63,978 nucleotides of DNA from the IMG/VR virus record IMGVR_UViG_3300049043_000233, positions 1 to 63,978 of that record; one strand, given 5' to 3'. The position numbers and the translations under genes are program-made. Below, one piece after another: positions 1-8,875 of the stretch. This DNA comes from a virus. The stretch's first letter is position 1; every line of letters begins with the position of its first letter. The notes beneath the pieces were generated by a model. It made no database searches and was not told the origin of the DNA. It saw only the letters and a list, made by a program, of their open reading frames with translations.

Positions 1-1885
1 CCAAGGTCGTGCCCCTGCCCGACCCGGCCCGGCTGCGGGTGGCCGCGGCGCGCGAGGCCCGCGTGGCCGTGGAGAGCGGCGTGCTCAGCGCCCTGCACGT
101 GCCTGGCGCCCACGGCGACGCCGCGTGTTACCTGGGCAACGGCATCGACGTGGGCACGCGCGAGGCGGGGGTCGCCCGCACGTGGACGTGAGCTTCGACG
201 TGCAGCTCGCGGAACCGACCTGGGCGGCGTGCGGGCGGACGTGACCGACTTCGGCTTCACGCTGCACGACTTCGGCTTCACGCTGTCGGAAGGACATGAG
301 CCTGGCCGAGTGCGACGACGGCGCGCCGGATTGAAGGAGTGCCGGTACCTGTGCAGCCTCGTCGAGGCCGGCGGGGACGTGCTCGGGAACATCTACGACC
401 TGTTCCAGTCGCAGCTCGACGACCTGCTGCGGCCGGCGCTCCAGAACCTGATCGACAACGTGCTGCAACAGCTCGGCGACCAGCCGCTGGCGGTCGTGGG
501 GCGGCTGCACCTGCACCTGGCCGCCTCGCTGCTGCCGTCGCTGGCCGACGCCTGGCCCTTCGACTTCCTGCTCGCGCCGAGCGCCGGCGGCCTGGTGGTG
601 CAGGCGGGCACCGGCGGCGGTGCCGATGGCGCCGAGCTCATGCTGGACGTGGGCCTGCGCTCGGGCGAGCACCCCTGCGTGCCTGCTCGCCGGCGCGGCG
701 GAGCCGGCGTTCCAGGCCGTGCCCCGCCGGCGCTCACGGGTGTGGGCGTGGACGGCCTGCCCTATCACCTCGGCTTCAGCGTGTCGGACGCCGTGGTCAA
801 CCGGGCGACGCGGGTCGGCTATCGAGCGGGCGCGCTGTGCCTGGTGCTGGACCTGAAGACGCTGGCATCGATCCGCGCGCCGAACCTGGACTCCAGCCTG
901 CTCGACCTGGCGCTGCCGGGCCTGACGGCGCTCACGCGGGGACCGCGACCGTTCATGCTCGTTGTGGAGCTGGGATTCCAGGCCGCCGACTTCGACCTGA
1001 TCCGGTTCCGGGAGGTCGTGCGGGCCGCAGGCGACGTGCTGCCGCGTGTGGGCCTGGACGTGCACCTGCCGCACCTGGTCTGTCGTTCTACGTGATGATT
1101 GAGGAGCGGTGGGTCCGCGTGTTCTCCGTGCGGACGGACGTGGACCTGGGGCTGGAGGTCCAGACGCCGACGCCGACGCAGCTGGCCCTGGCCGCCGCGC
1201 AACCGCAGATCGGAACGCTGGAAACCGCCTACGACGAGCCCGTTGCGGGTCAGAACCTGGATGCGATGCCAGCTTCTGCTGTCCCTGGCGCAGAGCTCGC
1301 TGCTCACGGAGGGCTGGCCTTCGACCTGCCCTTCGCGGGGCTCATCGAGCAGTTCGACGGGCTGTGCATCGACGCGGCATTGTGGATTCGTCGACCGCGG
1401 GCGGGCGACACCTGACGGCCGGGCTGCGACTCGCGGACACGCTCGGCGGCCCGCAACCGCTGGTGCGCGCCGAGGTCGACACGCGGGCCACGCTCGTCGA
1501 GCAGCGCGCCGGCACAGCCGTGGTGCAGGTCGAGGCCCCGGGCACCGCGCGCCCGCTGTATCAGTGGCGCTTCTGCCGCCGGCGGGCCCTGGAGCCCGCT
1601 TTTCACCGCGGACGCCGGGCGCATCGCGCTGCAAGCCGGGCGCCTGTGGCGGACGCCGCGCAGGTCGGTGGAGATCCGCGCTGTGGACGCCGCCGACCCG
1701 GACGCCGCGCCGGACCCGAACTGCGCAGGTCGCGCTCGCTCTGGGCCCGGAGTGGTCGAGCGCCCTGCTGCTGAGCTCCCCGAGCGCCGCCGGCTGCCAG
1801 TCCGGCCCCGGTCGCGGGGGGCCCGCCTCGGCGTTGCTCCTGGCGCTCGCCGTCCTTCTGCGCGGGCGCCGGCGCCGGGCCATGA
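1..1885 (+). pseudogene. Frameshift-broken myxobacterial-type surface protein with MYXO-CTERM-like tail
   Basis: Several long, protein-like stretches in different frames follow one another: one at about 340-690 (hydrophobic helical, containing DVLGNIYDLFQSQLDD), one at about 740-1080, one at about 1084-1370 and one to about 1560. The last stretch, near 1790-1880, gives a Cys/Gly/Pro segment, a hydrophobic helix (ASALLLALAVLL) and an Arg cluster. That is the tripartite layout of MYXO-CTERM sorting signals, which anchor exported proteins in Myxococcota. The function of the body is unknown to me. The 5' end lies outside the window. The switching of frames suggests indel errors in one original gene rather than many small genes. 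Confidence 0.55.
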
Positions 1886-3594
1886 TGCTGGTGGCCGGGA
1901 TCCTCGGGATCAAGCGGTTGCGGCGACAACGCCAAGGCCGACCGCACGCCCTGCACGGACACCTCGGAGTGCCCCGCGGGCCTGGTCTGCCTCGATGGCT
2001 TCTGCGAGCCCGTGCCGCACTGCGCGACCTCGGAGGACCTGCTGCCCGGCCTCGGAGTGCCGGCAGGGCGTGTGCTCGCCCGCCGCGTGCACGCACCGCG
2101 GACGCCGACTGCGCGGCCCCCAGCGAGTTGCTGGACGGCCTGTGCCAGCAGCGCCCCTGCGCCGGCGCGGCCGATTGCCCCCAGGGCGTGGCCGTGGGCG
2201 GTGGTACTGCCACCCCGGCCCCCCTGGCGGCCGGTGCGTCAGCAATCAGGTCTGCTTCGCGGATTCGATGTCTGCGCGCCCGTGGACTGCGCCGCGTGCC
2301 CGCCCGGTCAGGTCAAGCTCGCGGCGAACCCCGGCGACTTCCGCGGCCCGGCCTGCCCGCTGGACGAGGCCACCTGCGAGTGCGTCACCGCCCCGCCCGT
2401 GAACAGCAACGACATCGGCCGCCACGCCAGCATGGCCATCCGCCGTGGCGCTGGTGTTCGCCGCCTGGGACGCCGACTACGGCTATCTGGTGCTCGTCGA
2501 GGGCGTGGAGCGCGGCGAACTGCGCAAGACGTGGCTGGACGGCATCCCCGAGCAGGGCGAGGTGCAGGGCGACCCGGCTGGCCCCCGCCGCGGCATCACC
2601 ACGCCGGGCCCATCGCGGCCGCTACAGCAGCCTGATGGTGGACAACAAGGGCCGGCTGGTCATGGCCGACTACGACGCCAACGAGGGCGACCTGCGCTAC
2701 CTGCGGGACGACGGCGCCGGCAACTTCATCGCGCCCATTGTGGTGGACGCGCCGGCGACGTCCGCCGCTTCGCCCGCGTGCGCACGGACAGCCGGTCGCG
2801 GGTGCACATCGTCGCCCACGCGCCGCGCACGGCGGACGGGCAGACGGGCCTGCGCTACTCCGTCTCGCCGCACGGCGATCCGCAGGGGCCCGCGGACTTC
2901 TTCAACGAGACGATCGAGAGCGTGGCGCCGAGCCTGCCGAGCACCCCGCTCGTGGGCGACCCGGCCGACGGCACGGGCATCGCGCCCTGTCTGGCCATCG
3001 GGCCCGACGACCGCGCTTACGTCGCGTTCTACAACAGCCAGACGCGCCGGCTCACGCTGGCCGTGCAGGCCGCCGCGGGCTTTGCGCTGTATTCGTCGGC
3101 ACGCTCGCGCCCGCGCTGGCCGAGGACCCGAGCGAACGCTACGTGCGCTTCGCCGAGCACGACGTGGGGCGGTACTGCGACCTGATCGTGCGCCCCGACT
3201 CGACGCTCGCGCTGGTCTTCATGGACGCGGACACGCAGGCGCTGCTGCTGTACGAAGGCCCCGTGGAGGGCGGCGGCACGCTCTCGCTGGTGGACGCCGG
3301 CACGCCAGGGCAGCGCGGTTTCCTGGGCGCGGAACTGGCCCTGGCGCTGGACGTGCTCGGCGAGCCCGTCGTCGCGTATCAGGACCAGACGCAGAACGAC
3401 CTGCGCTGGACGGCAGCGGGGGCGTTTTCCTGCCCGGTCGATCCGTCGCGACGCCGGGGGCCCTGGGGTTCTACAATGGGCTGGCGATCGTCGCCGACAA
3501 GGTCGTGCTGGGCACCGTGGAGATGCGGGCCACCGCGACGGGACGCTCCGCGCTGTCGTTCGACGTTTTCCGCCTGGACCCACCGGCCAACTGA
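1882..3594 (+). pseudogene. Frameshift-broken Cys-rich secreted lipoprotein
   Basis: Begins at an ATGATG that overlaps the end of the preceding gene. A hydrophobic start (MLVAGILG) leads to a Cys in a lipobox-like position followed by GDNAKADRTPC, so a lipoprotein is likely. Residues to about 2,400 are Cys-rich (SECPAGLVCLDGFC), as in many myxobacterial exported proteins. From about 2,440 to 3,594 comes a repeat-like beta-rich region (LVMADYDANEGDLRYL; AFYNSQTRRLTLAVQ; GEPVVAYQDQTQNDLRW) resembling a beta-propeller. At least six frame changes are needed to read it through. Ends with FRLDPPAN and a stop. Confidence 0.55.
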
Positions 3595-3595
3595 C

Positions 3596-4401
3596 ATGCC
3601 CTTCTACGAAGTGTCGATTCACGAGTCCGTCGCCACCGTCGAAGCCACCCCGCCGACAAGCTCAACGCGCTCGACGCCGAGGCCTGGAATACCTGGGCCC
3701 CCTGATGCGCACGCTCGACGACGACCGCAGCGTGCGCGCTATTGTGCTGCGCGGGCGCGGCCGCGGTCTTCACCGCCGGCCTGGACGTGATGGACATCAT
3801 GGGCCGCCTGCCCGTGACGCCCGGCGCCCCGCCGGACGGCGAGCGCCAGGCGCGGCTGCAGGCGATGATCCCGCATGCAGGCCGCGGTGACCTCGCTGGA
3901 GCGCGGCGCGGGTGCCCTGCTCATCGCCGCCGTTCACGGCGCGTGCATCGGCGGCGGGGTGATGATCTACGGCCTGCGACATCCGCCTGTGTGCGGCGGA
4001 CGCCCGCTTCGGCGTGCGCGAGACGCGGCTGGCCATGGTGGCCATCTCGGCACGCTGCAGCGGCTGCCGGCGCTCGTCGGTCAGGGCATCGCCCGCGAAC
4101 TGGTGTTCAGCGGCCGGGACTTCGACGCCGCCTACGCCGAGCGCATCGGCCTGGTCAACCGCGTGCTGCCGGACGCCGATGCCTTCGCCGCCGCGGCACG
4201 CGCGCTCGCCCGCGAGATTGCCGACAACCCGCCGCTCGCCGGCAGGGCGCCAAGCAAGTGCTCAACGAGGCGCAACGCGGCATCGACCGGAGTCTGGAAT
4301 ACGTGGCCACGGTGGAACGTGGCGCACCTGCTGCTCCAGGATTCGGCGTCGCCGTGACGGCGTTCGTCACCAAGCAGAAACCCGAATTCGCCGGACGCTG
4401 A
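3596..4401 (+). pseudogene. Frameshift-broken enoyl-CoA hydratase/isomerase (crotonase family)
   Basis: Read across frames this gives a normal-length crotonase (about 268 residues): start MPFYEVSIHESVATVE, then PDKLNALDAEAWN, VRAIVLRGRGR, VFTAGLDVMDIMGRLP, the oxyanion-hole segment AAVHGACIGGGVMI, CDIRLCAADARFGVRE, and GRDFDAAYAERIGLVNRV, ending VTKQKPEFAGR. The family hydrates or isomerises enoyl-CoA esters in fatty-acid and related degradation. Roughly nine frame changes occur within 0.8 kb, far more than in the phage part. The gene would be functional if those were sequence errors. Confidence 0.75.
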
Positions 4402-4418
4402 CCGACAGGAGCCGCCCA

Positions 4419-4790
4419 TGGCCCACTTCATCGACGCCACCGTCATCCCCTCCGCCAAGCCCAAAATCATCCGCGAGTTCGCGCCGTGAACACCGAGACG
4501 GACGCGATCAGCATCGCCCAGATGGAGAGCCCCTCGGGCTGGGTCGAACTGGGCCAGTGCCCGGCCTTCGACGAGTACACCGTCGTCCTGCGGGCATGCT
4601 CCGCTGTCGCTTCGAGCAGAGCCACACGGACGTTTCCACGCTGGGCAGGCCATCCTGGTGGAGGCGGGCGAGTGGGTGCAGTACAGCACCCCGGGACCCG
4701 GACGGCGCGACCTACGTGGCCGTGTGCCGCCGGCCTTCACCCCGGCGTGCGCCCAACGCGACGAGGTCGAACGGACGGGGGTCGGTTTGC
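4419..4790 (+). pseudogene. Frameshift-broken cupin-domain protein
   Basis: ATG after a Shine-Dalgarno-like aggagcc. The reading MAHFIDATVIPSAKPKIIREF, then QMESPSGWVELGQCPAFDEY, RCRFEQSHTDVST, ILVEAGEWVQYSTPGPDGATYVAVC and a Pro/Ala-rich tail fits a small cupin (double-stranded beta-helix) of about 125 residues, probably metal-binding. The usual cupin motif 1 histidines are not evident in this copy. It is the last GC-rich gene before the composition changes, and its natural C-terminus may be cut by the junction. Confidence 0.5.
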
Positions 4791-4825
4791 CCCCATTGTG
4801 CGAATCCCACATTTAGAGGTTAATT
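4785..4825. other. Junction between GC-rich bacterial DNA and phage DNA
   Basis: Composition, codon use and frameshift density all change within about 40 bases: upstream is GC-rich and full of frame breaks, downstream begins AT-rich (atttagaggttaatttaagg). I see no integrase, attachment repeat or insertion-sequence end here. A chimeric join of two source genomes is the simplest explanation. A physical phage end ligated to unrelated DNA is possible. Confidence 0.7.
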
Positions 4826-4849
4826 TAAGGATTGCTACAGATCAGAAGC

Positions 4850-4873
4850 GCTAATCGATTAGCAATGCTAATC
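4850..4873. promoter_or_regulatory. 14-bp perfect palindrome plus extra half-site
   Basis: GCTAATCGATTAGC at 4850-4863 is a perfect palindrome, and a further GCTAATC follows at 4867-4873. The arrangement fits a dimeric DNA-binding protein site. It sits at the start of the non-coding block of the phage part; no partner protein can be named. Confidence 0.35.
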
Positions 4874-4926
4874 ATAGAGCAGTAGTACGCCTGTTCTAGG
4901 CAGGGTGGGGGCGGGGCACCCCTTTC

Positions 4927-5000
4927 AGAAGCGACGTAATTTTTGAATGACTTTTTTCATCTCCCCTCCAGAATCGACGCTATTTTTGAACGACTTTTTT
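4927..5000. repeat. Imperfect tandem direct repeat, about 31 bp, two copies
   Basis: Copies at 4927-4957 and 4970-5000 share the pattern AGAAnCGACGnnATTTTTGAAnGACTTTTTT, with a 43-base period. Each ends in a six-T run. Part of a 400-base non-coding block with further repeats; role unknown (origin, packaging or regulatory). Confidence 0.55.
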
Positions 5001-5048
5001 AGTCCTGTTTACTGCGATACATTTCACGATGGGGGGAGGGGAGAGGCT

Positions 5049-5080
5049 AGTGCGCACTGCGCGAACGAAGTGAGCGCACT
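5049..5080. repeat. Inverted repeat AGTGCGC / GCGCACT
   Basis: A 7-bp perfect stem (5049-5055 with 5074-5080) encloses a GC-rich loop. It lies between the direct repeats and the iteron-like palindromes of the same non-coding block. Confidence 0.35.
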
Positions 5081-5102
5081 GAGATGATCGCGCATTAAAG
5101 AT

Positions 5103-5161
5103 TTACGAGCACGTTCGTAATGGTTACGAGCACGTTTGTAAATTGCTCGTATTGTTCGTAA
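5103..5161. repeat. Iteron-like repeats TTACGA-N6-TCGTAA
   Basis: TTACGAGCACGTTCGTAA (5103-5120) and TTACGAGCACGTTTGTAA (5124-5141) are near-identical 18-bp imperfect palindromes, 21 bases apart (two helical turns). A degenerate third unit with GCTCGTA and GTTCGTAA half-sites runs to 5161. Same-face spacing is typical of operator arrays or replication iterons. Confidence 0.55.
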
Positions 5162-5217
5162 AAGAAGGGGCTTGTTTCAGGAGCCGCCTTAAGCGGCGTT
5201 GCTCGTCGCCCCTTCTT
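5162..5217 (+). other. Long stem-loop preceding the first phage gene
   Basis: AAGAAGGGGC (5162-5171) pairs perfectly with GCCCCTTCTT (5208-5217). The interior can form a smaller CCGC/GCGG hairpin around TTAA. A T-rich tract follows at the start of the next gene. It could act as a terminator or attenuator, or as a structured 5' leader. Confidence 0.45.
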
Positions 5218-5221
5218 CCCA

Positions 5222-5443
5222 TTGTTCTTTTTTAAGCGCCTTCGAGAATTAAGCCCTCCCAAGAGGGCGGTAAATAAAGGCGCTTTGGCTGTTTTCTATG
5301 GTATTGCTTTTGTTTTTTTCTTGGGCTATAGCTGCGCACACTTTCAGCAGCTTTTACTAACGCTCTCGCCGGAAGAAGAAAATGAAAGGATGATTGTGAG
5401 GAGGGAGCCCAGGAACATACGCCTTGGGGGCTATTGCTCGTAG
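5222..5443 (+). CDS. Small membrane protein, unknown
   Basis: A 73-residue protein starting at TTG directly after the long stem-loop. A basic N-terminus (FKRLRELSPPKRAVNKG) is followed by one hydrophobic segment at about residues 21-37 (LAVFYGIAFVFFLGYSC), then a charged C-terminal half. This looks like a single-pass inner-membrane protein. I do not recognise a family. The next reading frame begins 15 bases downstream. Confidence 0.4.
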   Translation: MFFFKRLRELSPPKRAVNKGALAVFYGIAFVFFLGYSCAHFQQLLLTLSPEEENERMIVRREPRNIRLGGYCS

Positions 5444-5458
5444 GGCTCCTGGCGAAGG

Positions 5459-5662
5459 TTGCTTAAAAGAAGTAGTCGAGAGGAAGGTTGTGATGAAGAG
5501 CCGCTACGGAAGGAACGCTTTGGGCTCCCTCTCGAAGCGGCTCGGGCGAAGGTTGCTGAACTGCTCGCTACCAGCCTCTCGCGACAACGTACATACGCTG
5601 CGCCATATAGCTATTGTAATACGGCCCCCACGGTAAGTGGCGGGGAATTGGAGAGGTGGTAA
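5459..5662 (+). CDS. Hypothetical small protein
   Basis: A 67-residue reading from TTG with a charged N-terminal half (LKRSSREEGCDEEPLRKE) and a helix-like centre (PLEAARAKVAELLAT). It lies 15 bases after the small membrane protein. No family recognised; the TTG start and short length leave its reality uncertain. Confidence 0.3.
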   Translation: MLKRSSREEGCDEEPLRKERFGLPLEAARAKVAELLATSLSRQRTYAAPYSYCNTAPTVSGGELERW

Positions 5663-5675
5663 GATTTGAGAGCAT

Positions 5676-6341
5676 TTGGTAAACCATGCAGTGGCCAACG
5701 ACTACGACTGTCTTGATGGGAGGTTTTGTTTTGTTCAATGGGAAAAGGACCAAGGTTTTGTTTGCTGCGTGTGGCGCACGCATGTTGAGGCCCTCAAGGA
5801 AAGCCTGTTCTCCTTTTTGAGCTATTGTCCCCAGCGCTTGGTGGTGCTAAAAGTTGTCAACGTGTCACTGCAGGAAGAGTTGATTCTCACTAAAAACCTT
5901 GACAGCATTGCTCCATCGAGCCCCTTTTCCCCATGGTGGAGGCCGAATAACGCCCTGCTTCAGCAGACCATTAGAGACTTACCTTGCCATTCAAGAGAGG
6001 CTCGTTTTCACATTGGCTACTACCAAGGAAGGCTATTGTGGAGACCAGGCCAAGACAGCAGTATTAGCAAAACGGCAAGGGAAGTCATCCTCGAAACCCT
6101 TGAGAGAATGGAAAGTCCCACAGCCCCTGCATCTCTGCAGCGCCTGTCAACTATTGCGCTGCCTCGCCAAACCATTTACAACACGTTGACTCAGCTTTAC
6201 AAGGAGGGTCTCGTTTATCGCCCAAACGAAGGCCTCTATGCTCTCACGCAAAGCGGATTGGCCTTTTGCCATCGCATGACAAAGGAGGGGCATGTTTGCA
6301 AAGGTGCTCGGTCCCTTAAGCCAGGGGCGGGCTTAGACTAA
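5676..6341 (+). CDS. Probable winged-helix DNA-binding protein
   Basis: About 221 residues from a TTG at 5676 (a GTG lies five codons on). The first two thirds have no recognised domain and several Trp/Cys residues. From about residue 130 the sequence TAREVILETLERM, LPRQTIYNTLTQLYKEGLVYR and EGLYALTQSGLAF matches a winged helix of the PadR/MarR kind: recognition helix, then a wing. It is probably a phage transcription regulator close to the operator-like repeats at 5,103-5,161. Confidence 0.5.
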   Translation: MVNHAVANDYDCLDGRFCFVQWEKDQGFVCCVWRTHVEALKESLFSFLSYCPQRLVVLKVVNVSLQEELILTKNLDSIAPSSPFSPWWRPNNALLQQTIRDLPCHSREARFHIGYYQGRLLWRPGQDSSISKTAREVILETLERMESPTAPASLQRLSTIALPRQTIYNTLTQLYKEGLVYRPNEGLYALTQSGLAFCHRMTKEGHVCKGARSLKPGAGLD

Positions 6342-6352
6342 TTTCCTTTCCC

Positions 6353-6595
6353 ATGGCCTACACAGACAGTCGTTGCGATCTAGTAGAAGTGAGAGAGCAA
6401 TGGAGAGTGTATGTGCCTTCTGAACGCTCTTGGGATAAGGCCGTGAGAGAGCTTGAGCAAGCCATCAGGCCAGGAAAAACAAGCTTCTATCAGGCAGGCG
6501 CTTACACAGGCAGGCAAGGGCACCAAATGGACCTCATGAGCTGGGAGTTGACAAAAGGCGAGAACCAGCTACCCTGCTTGTATCCTGACTGGTGA
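6353..6595 (+). CDS. Hypothetical protein
   Basis: An 80-residue protein starting at ATG, 12 bases after the winged-helix gene. Contains WRVYVPSERSWDKAVRELEQAI and ends LPCLYPDW. No family recognised. Its stop codon lies inside the first of two tandem hairpin repeats. Confidence 0.5.
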   Translation: MAYTDSRCDLVEVREQWRVYVPSERSWDKAVRELEQAIRPGKTSFYQAGAYTGRQGHQMDLMSWELTKGENQLPCLYPDW

Positions 6596-6638
6596 AGCCG
6601 ATCAGGACCCTCTCCTGATTGGTGAAGCCGATCAGGAC
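6584..6638. repeat. Two tandem 25-bp hairpin units
   Basis: Copies at 6584-6608 and 6614-6638 differ at one base and share CCTGAnTGGTGAAGCCGATCAGG. The second has a perfect CCTGAT/ATCAGG stem. They straddle the end of the upstream gene and the 5' leader of the next, so a transcript could form two adjacent hairpins here. Confidence 0.55.
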
Positions 6639-6656
6639 TCCCTCCGCACTTTTACC

Positions 6657-7037
6657 ATGCCTTACGAAGAAGAACTATTTGCTCTTGCCATGGACTTTAG
6701 CAATGATCCCGAGCTTCACGCCTTGAAAAAGCGCTTTAGTGGATGGTCAATTTGCAAGGACCATGCCACTGCTGCTGCTTTCGGCTATCTCGCAGCCATG
6801 CGTGATGTTGAAAAAGAGAGCGAAGAAGAAGACGTTTGTGTTTTTGACCACATTTGCACAATCATGGACCGGGTTCGCGACAAGCAACTAACTTCCGAAG
6901 AAGCCACTGAGCTCTCCTTGGGCTTGGTTTACAACTGGCTCAAAGAAGCCTTCGCTGAAGAAGGCTTTGCAGGTGATATTATTGGCTGTCTCAACGAAAA
7001 GTTTGAGCCGTTTGTGAAACCAGGCGTTATTTCGTAA
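6657..7037 (+). CDS. Hypothetical acidic protein
   Basis: A 126-residue acidic, helix-rich protein (EEELFALAMDFSNDPELHAL; EKESEEEDVCVFDH; CLNEKFEPFVKPG). No catalytic motif visible and no family recognised. Followed by a terminator-like hairpin. Confidence 0.6.
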   Translation: MPYEEELFALAMDFSNDPELHALKKRFSGWSICKDHATAAAFGYLAAMRDVEKESEEEDVCVFDHICTIMDRVRDKQLTSEEATELSLGLVYNWLKEAFAEEGFAGDIIGCLNEKFEPFVKPGVIS

Positions 7038-7066
7038 CGATTGCTTCACTTTCCCTCCATCGTTTT

Positions 7067-7097
7067 GCCCTAGTCTTACTAAAAGACTGGGGCTTTA
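7067..7097 (+). terminator. Intrinsic terminator-like hairpin next to a start codon
   Basis: GCCCTAGTCTT (7067-7077) pairs with AAGACTGGGGC (7083-7093), 11 bp with one T-G, followed by TTTATTG. The start of the next gene is only 7 bases on, so the GGGG of the 3' arm is also the only candidate ribosome binding site. Confidence 0.6.
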
Positions 7098-7099
7098 TT

Positions 7100-7288
7100 G
7101 TGTTTGACGATCTACCAGCGCCTTTCATGGCAGGAGCCATCAAACTATGGCCTGTCCATTCAAGGGCGGAGTTTCAATGGTTTTGTGCTCATGAAGGCAA
7201 GCCTTACTATTTCAAAACCAAAAACGAAGCGTTGCTTTTTGCTCGTGACCGCCAAGCCATTGATGATGCAGAATTTCTTTGTGACTAG
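7100..7288 (+). CDS. Hypothetical small protein
   Basis: A 62-residue protein from GTG: FDDLPAPFMAGAIKLWPVHS, then FKTKNEALLFARDRQAIDDAEF. Compact alpha/beta look; no family recognised. Start chosen because no ATG lies upstream in frame and the hairpin immediately precedes it. Confidence 0.5.
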   Translation: MFDDLPAPFMAGAIKLWPVHSRAEFQWFCAHEGKPYYFKTKNEALLFARDRQAIDDAEFLCD

Positions 7289-7327
7289 CCAGCCCCAATT
7301 TGCGCTAGCCTGCCTTTTGCCAATTGC

Positions 7328-7350
7328 AGCCCGCTAAGCGGGCTTTTGTT
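7328..7350 (+). terminator. Intrinsic terminator upstream of the RNR gene
   Basis: AGCCCGC (7328-7334), loop TAA, GCGGGCT (7338-7344) then TTTTGTTG: a perfect 7-bp GC-rich stem with a U tract. It ends only a few bases before the ribonucleotide reductase start at 7356. Confidence 0.75.
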
Positions 7351-7355
7351 GTCTT

Positions 7356-8804
7356 ATGAAGCTGAAAGAACAGGCAAAGTGCGAAAAGATTGCTCGCACT
7401 GGACGAGTGCAAAGCTGGATGGATGATTTGGAAGGCAGGCTTCCGGTGAGCTGCACTGTCTTCGTGGTGGAAGATTCAATGGAAGGAAAAGATGGCATTG
7501 AAGCATCGTGGCGTTTTGTTTCTCATGGTCTTCGCAATGGTGCTGGCGTTGCAGTGCATTTGTCCGAGCTGCGAGGGAAAGGTGAAGAAAATGGTAAGGG
7601 CCTGGTGGCTAGTGGGCCAGTAAGTTTTGGCAAGATTTATTCTGCGCTCAATGAAATCTTGCGTCGTGGTGGCGTCTACAAAAACGGCGCTGTTGTGCTT
7701 CATCTTGATTACAATCATCCCGACATCATTGATTTCATCAATGCTTCCCGTCAAGAACTTCCGTGGGTGAAGAGATGCGTGAATGTTGATGAGCAATTTC
7801 TTGAACAAGCTTCTGAAGAATTGATTGAGGCCTTGCTGAAAGGCATTGCTTCGGGCGATATTTGGCTAAACAAGATTCGTTACGATCGCAATGGAAAACG
7901 CATTCGTCCAAATGTCTGCCTCGAAGTTTATCTTCCTCATCGTGGCACTTGTCTTCTTCAGCATGTCAACATGGGTGCTTGTGGCATCAATGAACTAACA
8001 AATGTTTTTGTTGAAGGCATGCGGCAGCTTTGCGAGCTTCATGCCAATACTGGCGTGGGAGACACTGGCGAATACCTTCCCCCCTCCATTGACAAACAAG
8101 TGGGATTAGGCATGCTTGGCCTTGCTAATTTCTTGGCCATCCATGGCATCTCCTATAAGGACTTTGGTGATGCCCTGGAAGCCTATCTCGACGACGACCC
8201 CCACCCTTGGTGCCATTATTGGGGTGAGAAGCCTGCTGGAAAGGCCGTAGCAGCCCTTGGTCAAGCCATTCATGCTGCCGCCAATATCGCCAAGGCCCAC
8301 AAGATGGAACGAGCCTTCTGCATTGCCCCCACGGCTTCATGCTCCTATCGCTATCTCGATTCCAAAGGCTTCACGACTGCCCCTGAAATTGCCCCTCCCA
8401 TTGGAAGGCTTGTTGATCGGGACTCTGGCACTTTTGGCGTGGAGAGTTTTGACTATGGGGAAGTGGAAATTGCCGCTGAAGTGGGCTGGAATGTTTTCTT
8501 TAAGGTGGCAAATGGCATTGTTGAACTTTACCGGCGCACTGGTCTTTTCCATGGCTATTCGTTCAACACTTGGGGAGATCTCGTCACTTACGACCGAGAG
8601 TTCCTGGAGGATTGGCTAGAATCTTCTCAGACAAGCATGTACTATTCCCTGCAGGTTCTCCCGGACATGCAAAGGAAAGACGATGCTTATGCTGCCCTAG
8701 ACGACTCCTTTAAGAGCATGTTTGGCTTCGAGGACGACGAAGTCAAGGGAGAGGCTGTCGCTTGCAATGTAGAAGCTGGTTTCTGTAGTGCATGCGCTGA
8801 ATGA
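7356..8804 (+). CDS. nrdA: Class I ribonucleotide reductase alpha subunit, N-terminally minimal
   Basis: A 482-residue catalytic subunit that reduces ribonucleotides to deoxyribonucleotides. Visible landmarks: redox cysteine C33 (LPVSCTVF), the thiyl-radical motif NVCLE with C188, its redox partner in GACGINELTN, the finger loop CIAPTASCSY, a radical-transfer Tyr pair at about 429-430 (SMYYSLQV) and a C-terminal CSACAE tail for re-reduction. E. coli-type NrdA is about 760 residues; here almost everything before the first redox cysteine is absent, including any ATP cone, so allosteric activity control is probably lost. The beta-subunit gene follows. Short phage RNRs are known, but classes are easily confused; the Tyr pair and partner gene favour class I. 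Confidence 0.85.
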   Translation: MKLKEQAKCEKIARTGRVQSWMDDLEGRLPVSCTVFVVEDSMEGKDGIEASWRFVSHGLRNGAGVAVHLSELRGKGEENGKGLVASGPVSFGKIYSALNEILRRGGVYKNGAVVLHLDYNHPDIIDFINASRQELPWVKRCVNVDEQFLEQASEELIEALLKGIASGDIWLNKIRYDRNGKRIRPNVCLEVYLPHRGTCLLQHVNMGACGINELTNVFVEGMRQLCELHANTGVGDTGEYLPPSIDKQVGLGMLGLANFLAIHGISYKDFGDALEAYLDDDPHPWCHYWGEKPAGKAVAALGQAIHAAANIAKAHKMERAFCIAPTASCSYRYLDSKGFTTAPEIAPPIGRLVDRDSGTFGVESFDYGEVEIAAEVGWNVFFKVANGIVELYRRTGLFHGYSFNTWGDLVTYDREFLEDWLESSQTSMYYSLQVLPDMQRKDDAYAALDDSFKSMFGFEDDEVKGEAVACNVEAGFCSACAE

Positions 8805-8830
8805 TTTTCTCTCCATAGTTCGTTTATGAG

Positions 8831-8850
8831 GGGAGTTATCTCCCTTTTTT
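8831..8850 (+). terminator. Intrinsic terminator between RNR genes
   Basis: GGGAG, loop TTAT, CTCCC, then TTTTTT. Short but canonical. It separates the alpha and beta subunit genes and ends about 25 bases before the beta-subunit start. Confidence 0.7.
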
Positions 8851-8875
8851 ATTCCTTCCCATCGCTTAATGAAAA

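Noticed and set aside
85-3622. Long reading frames on both strands of the GC-rich part
   Set aside because: GC-rich DNA lacks stop codons by chance; only pieces with recognisable protein character were kept and merged as broken genes.
4785-4825. Prophage insertion into a myxobacterial chromosome at the junction
   Set aside because: The integrase is 44 kb away, no att-like repeat is seen, and frameshift density changes exactly at the join, which favours a chimeric assembly.
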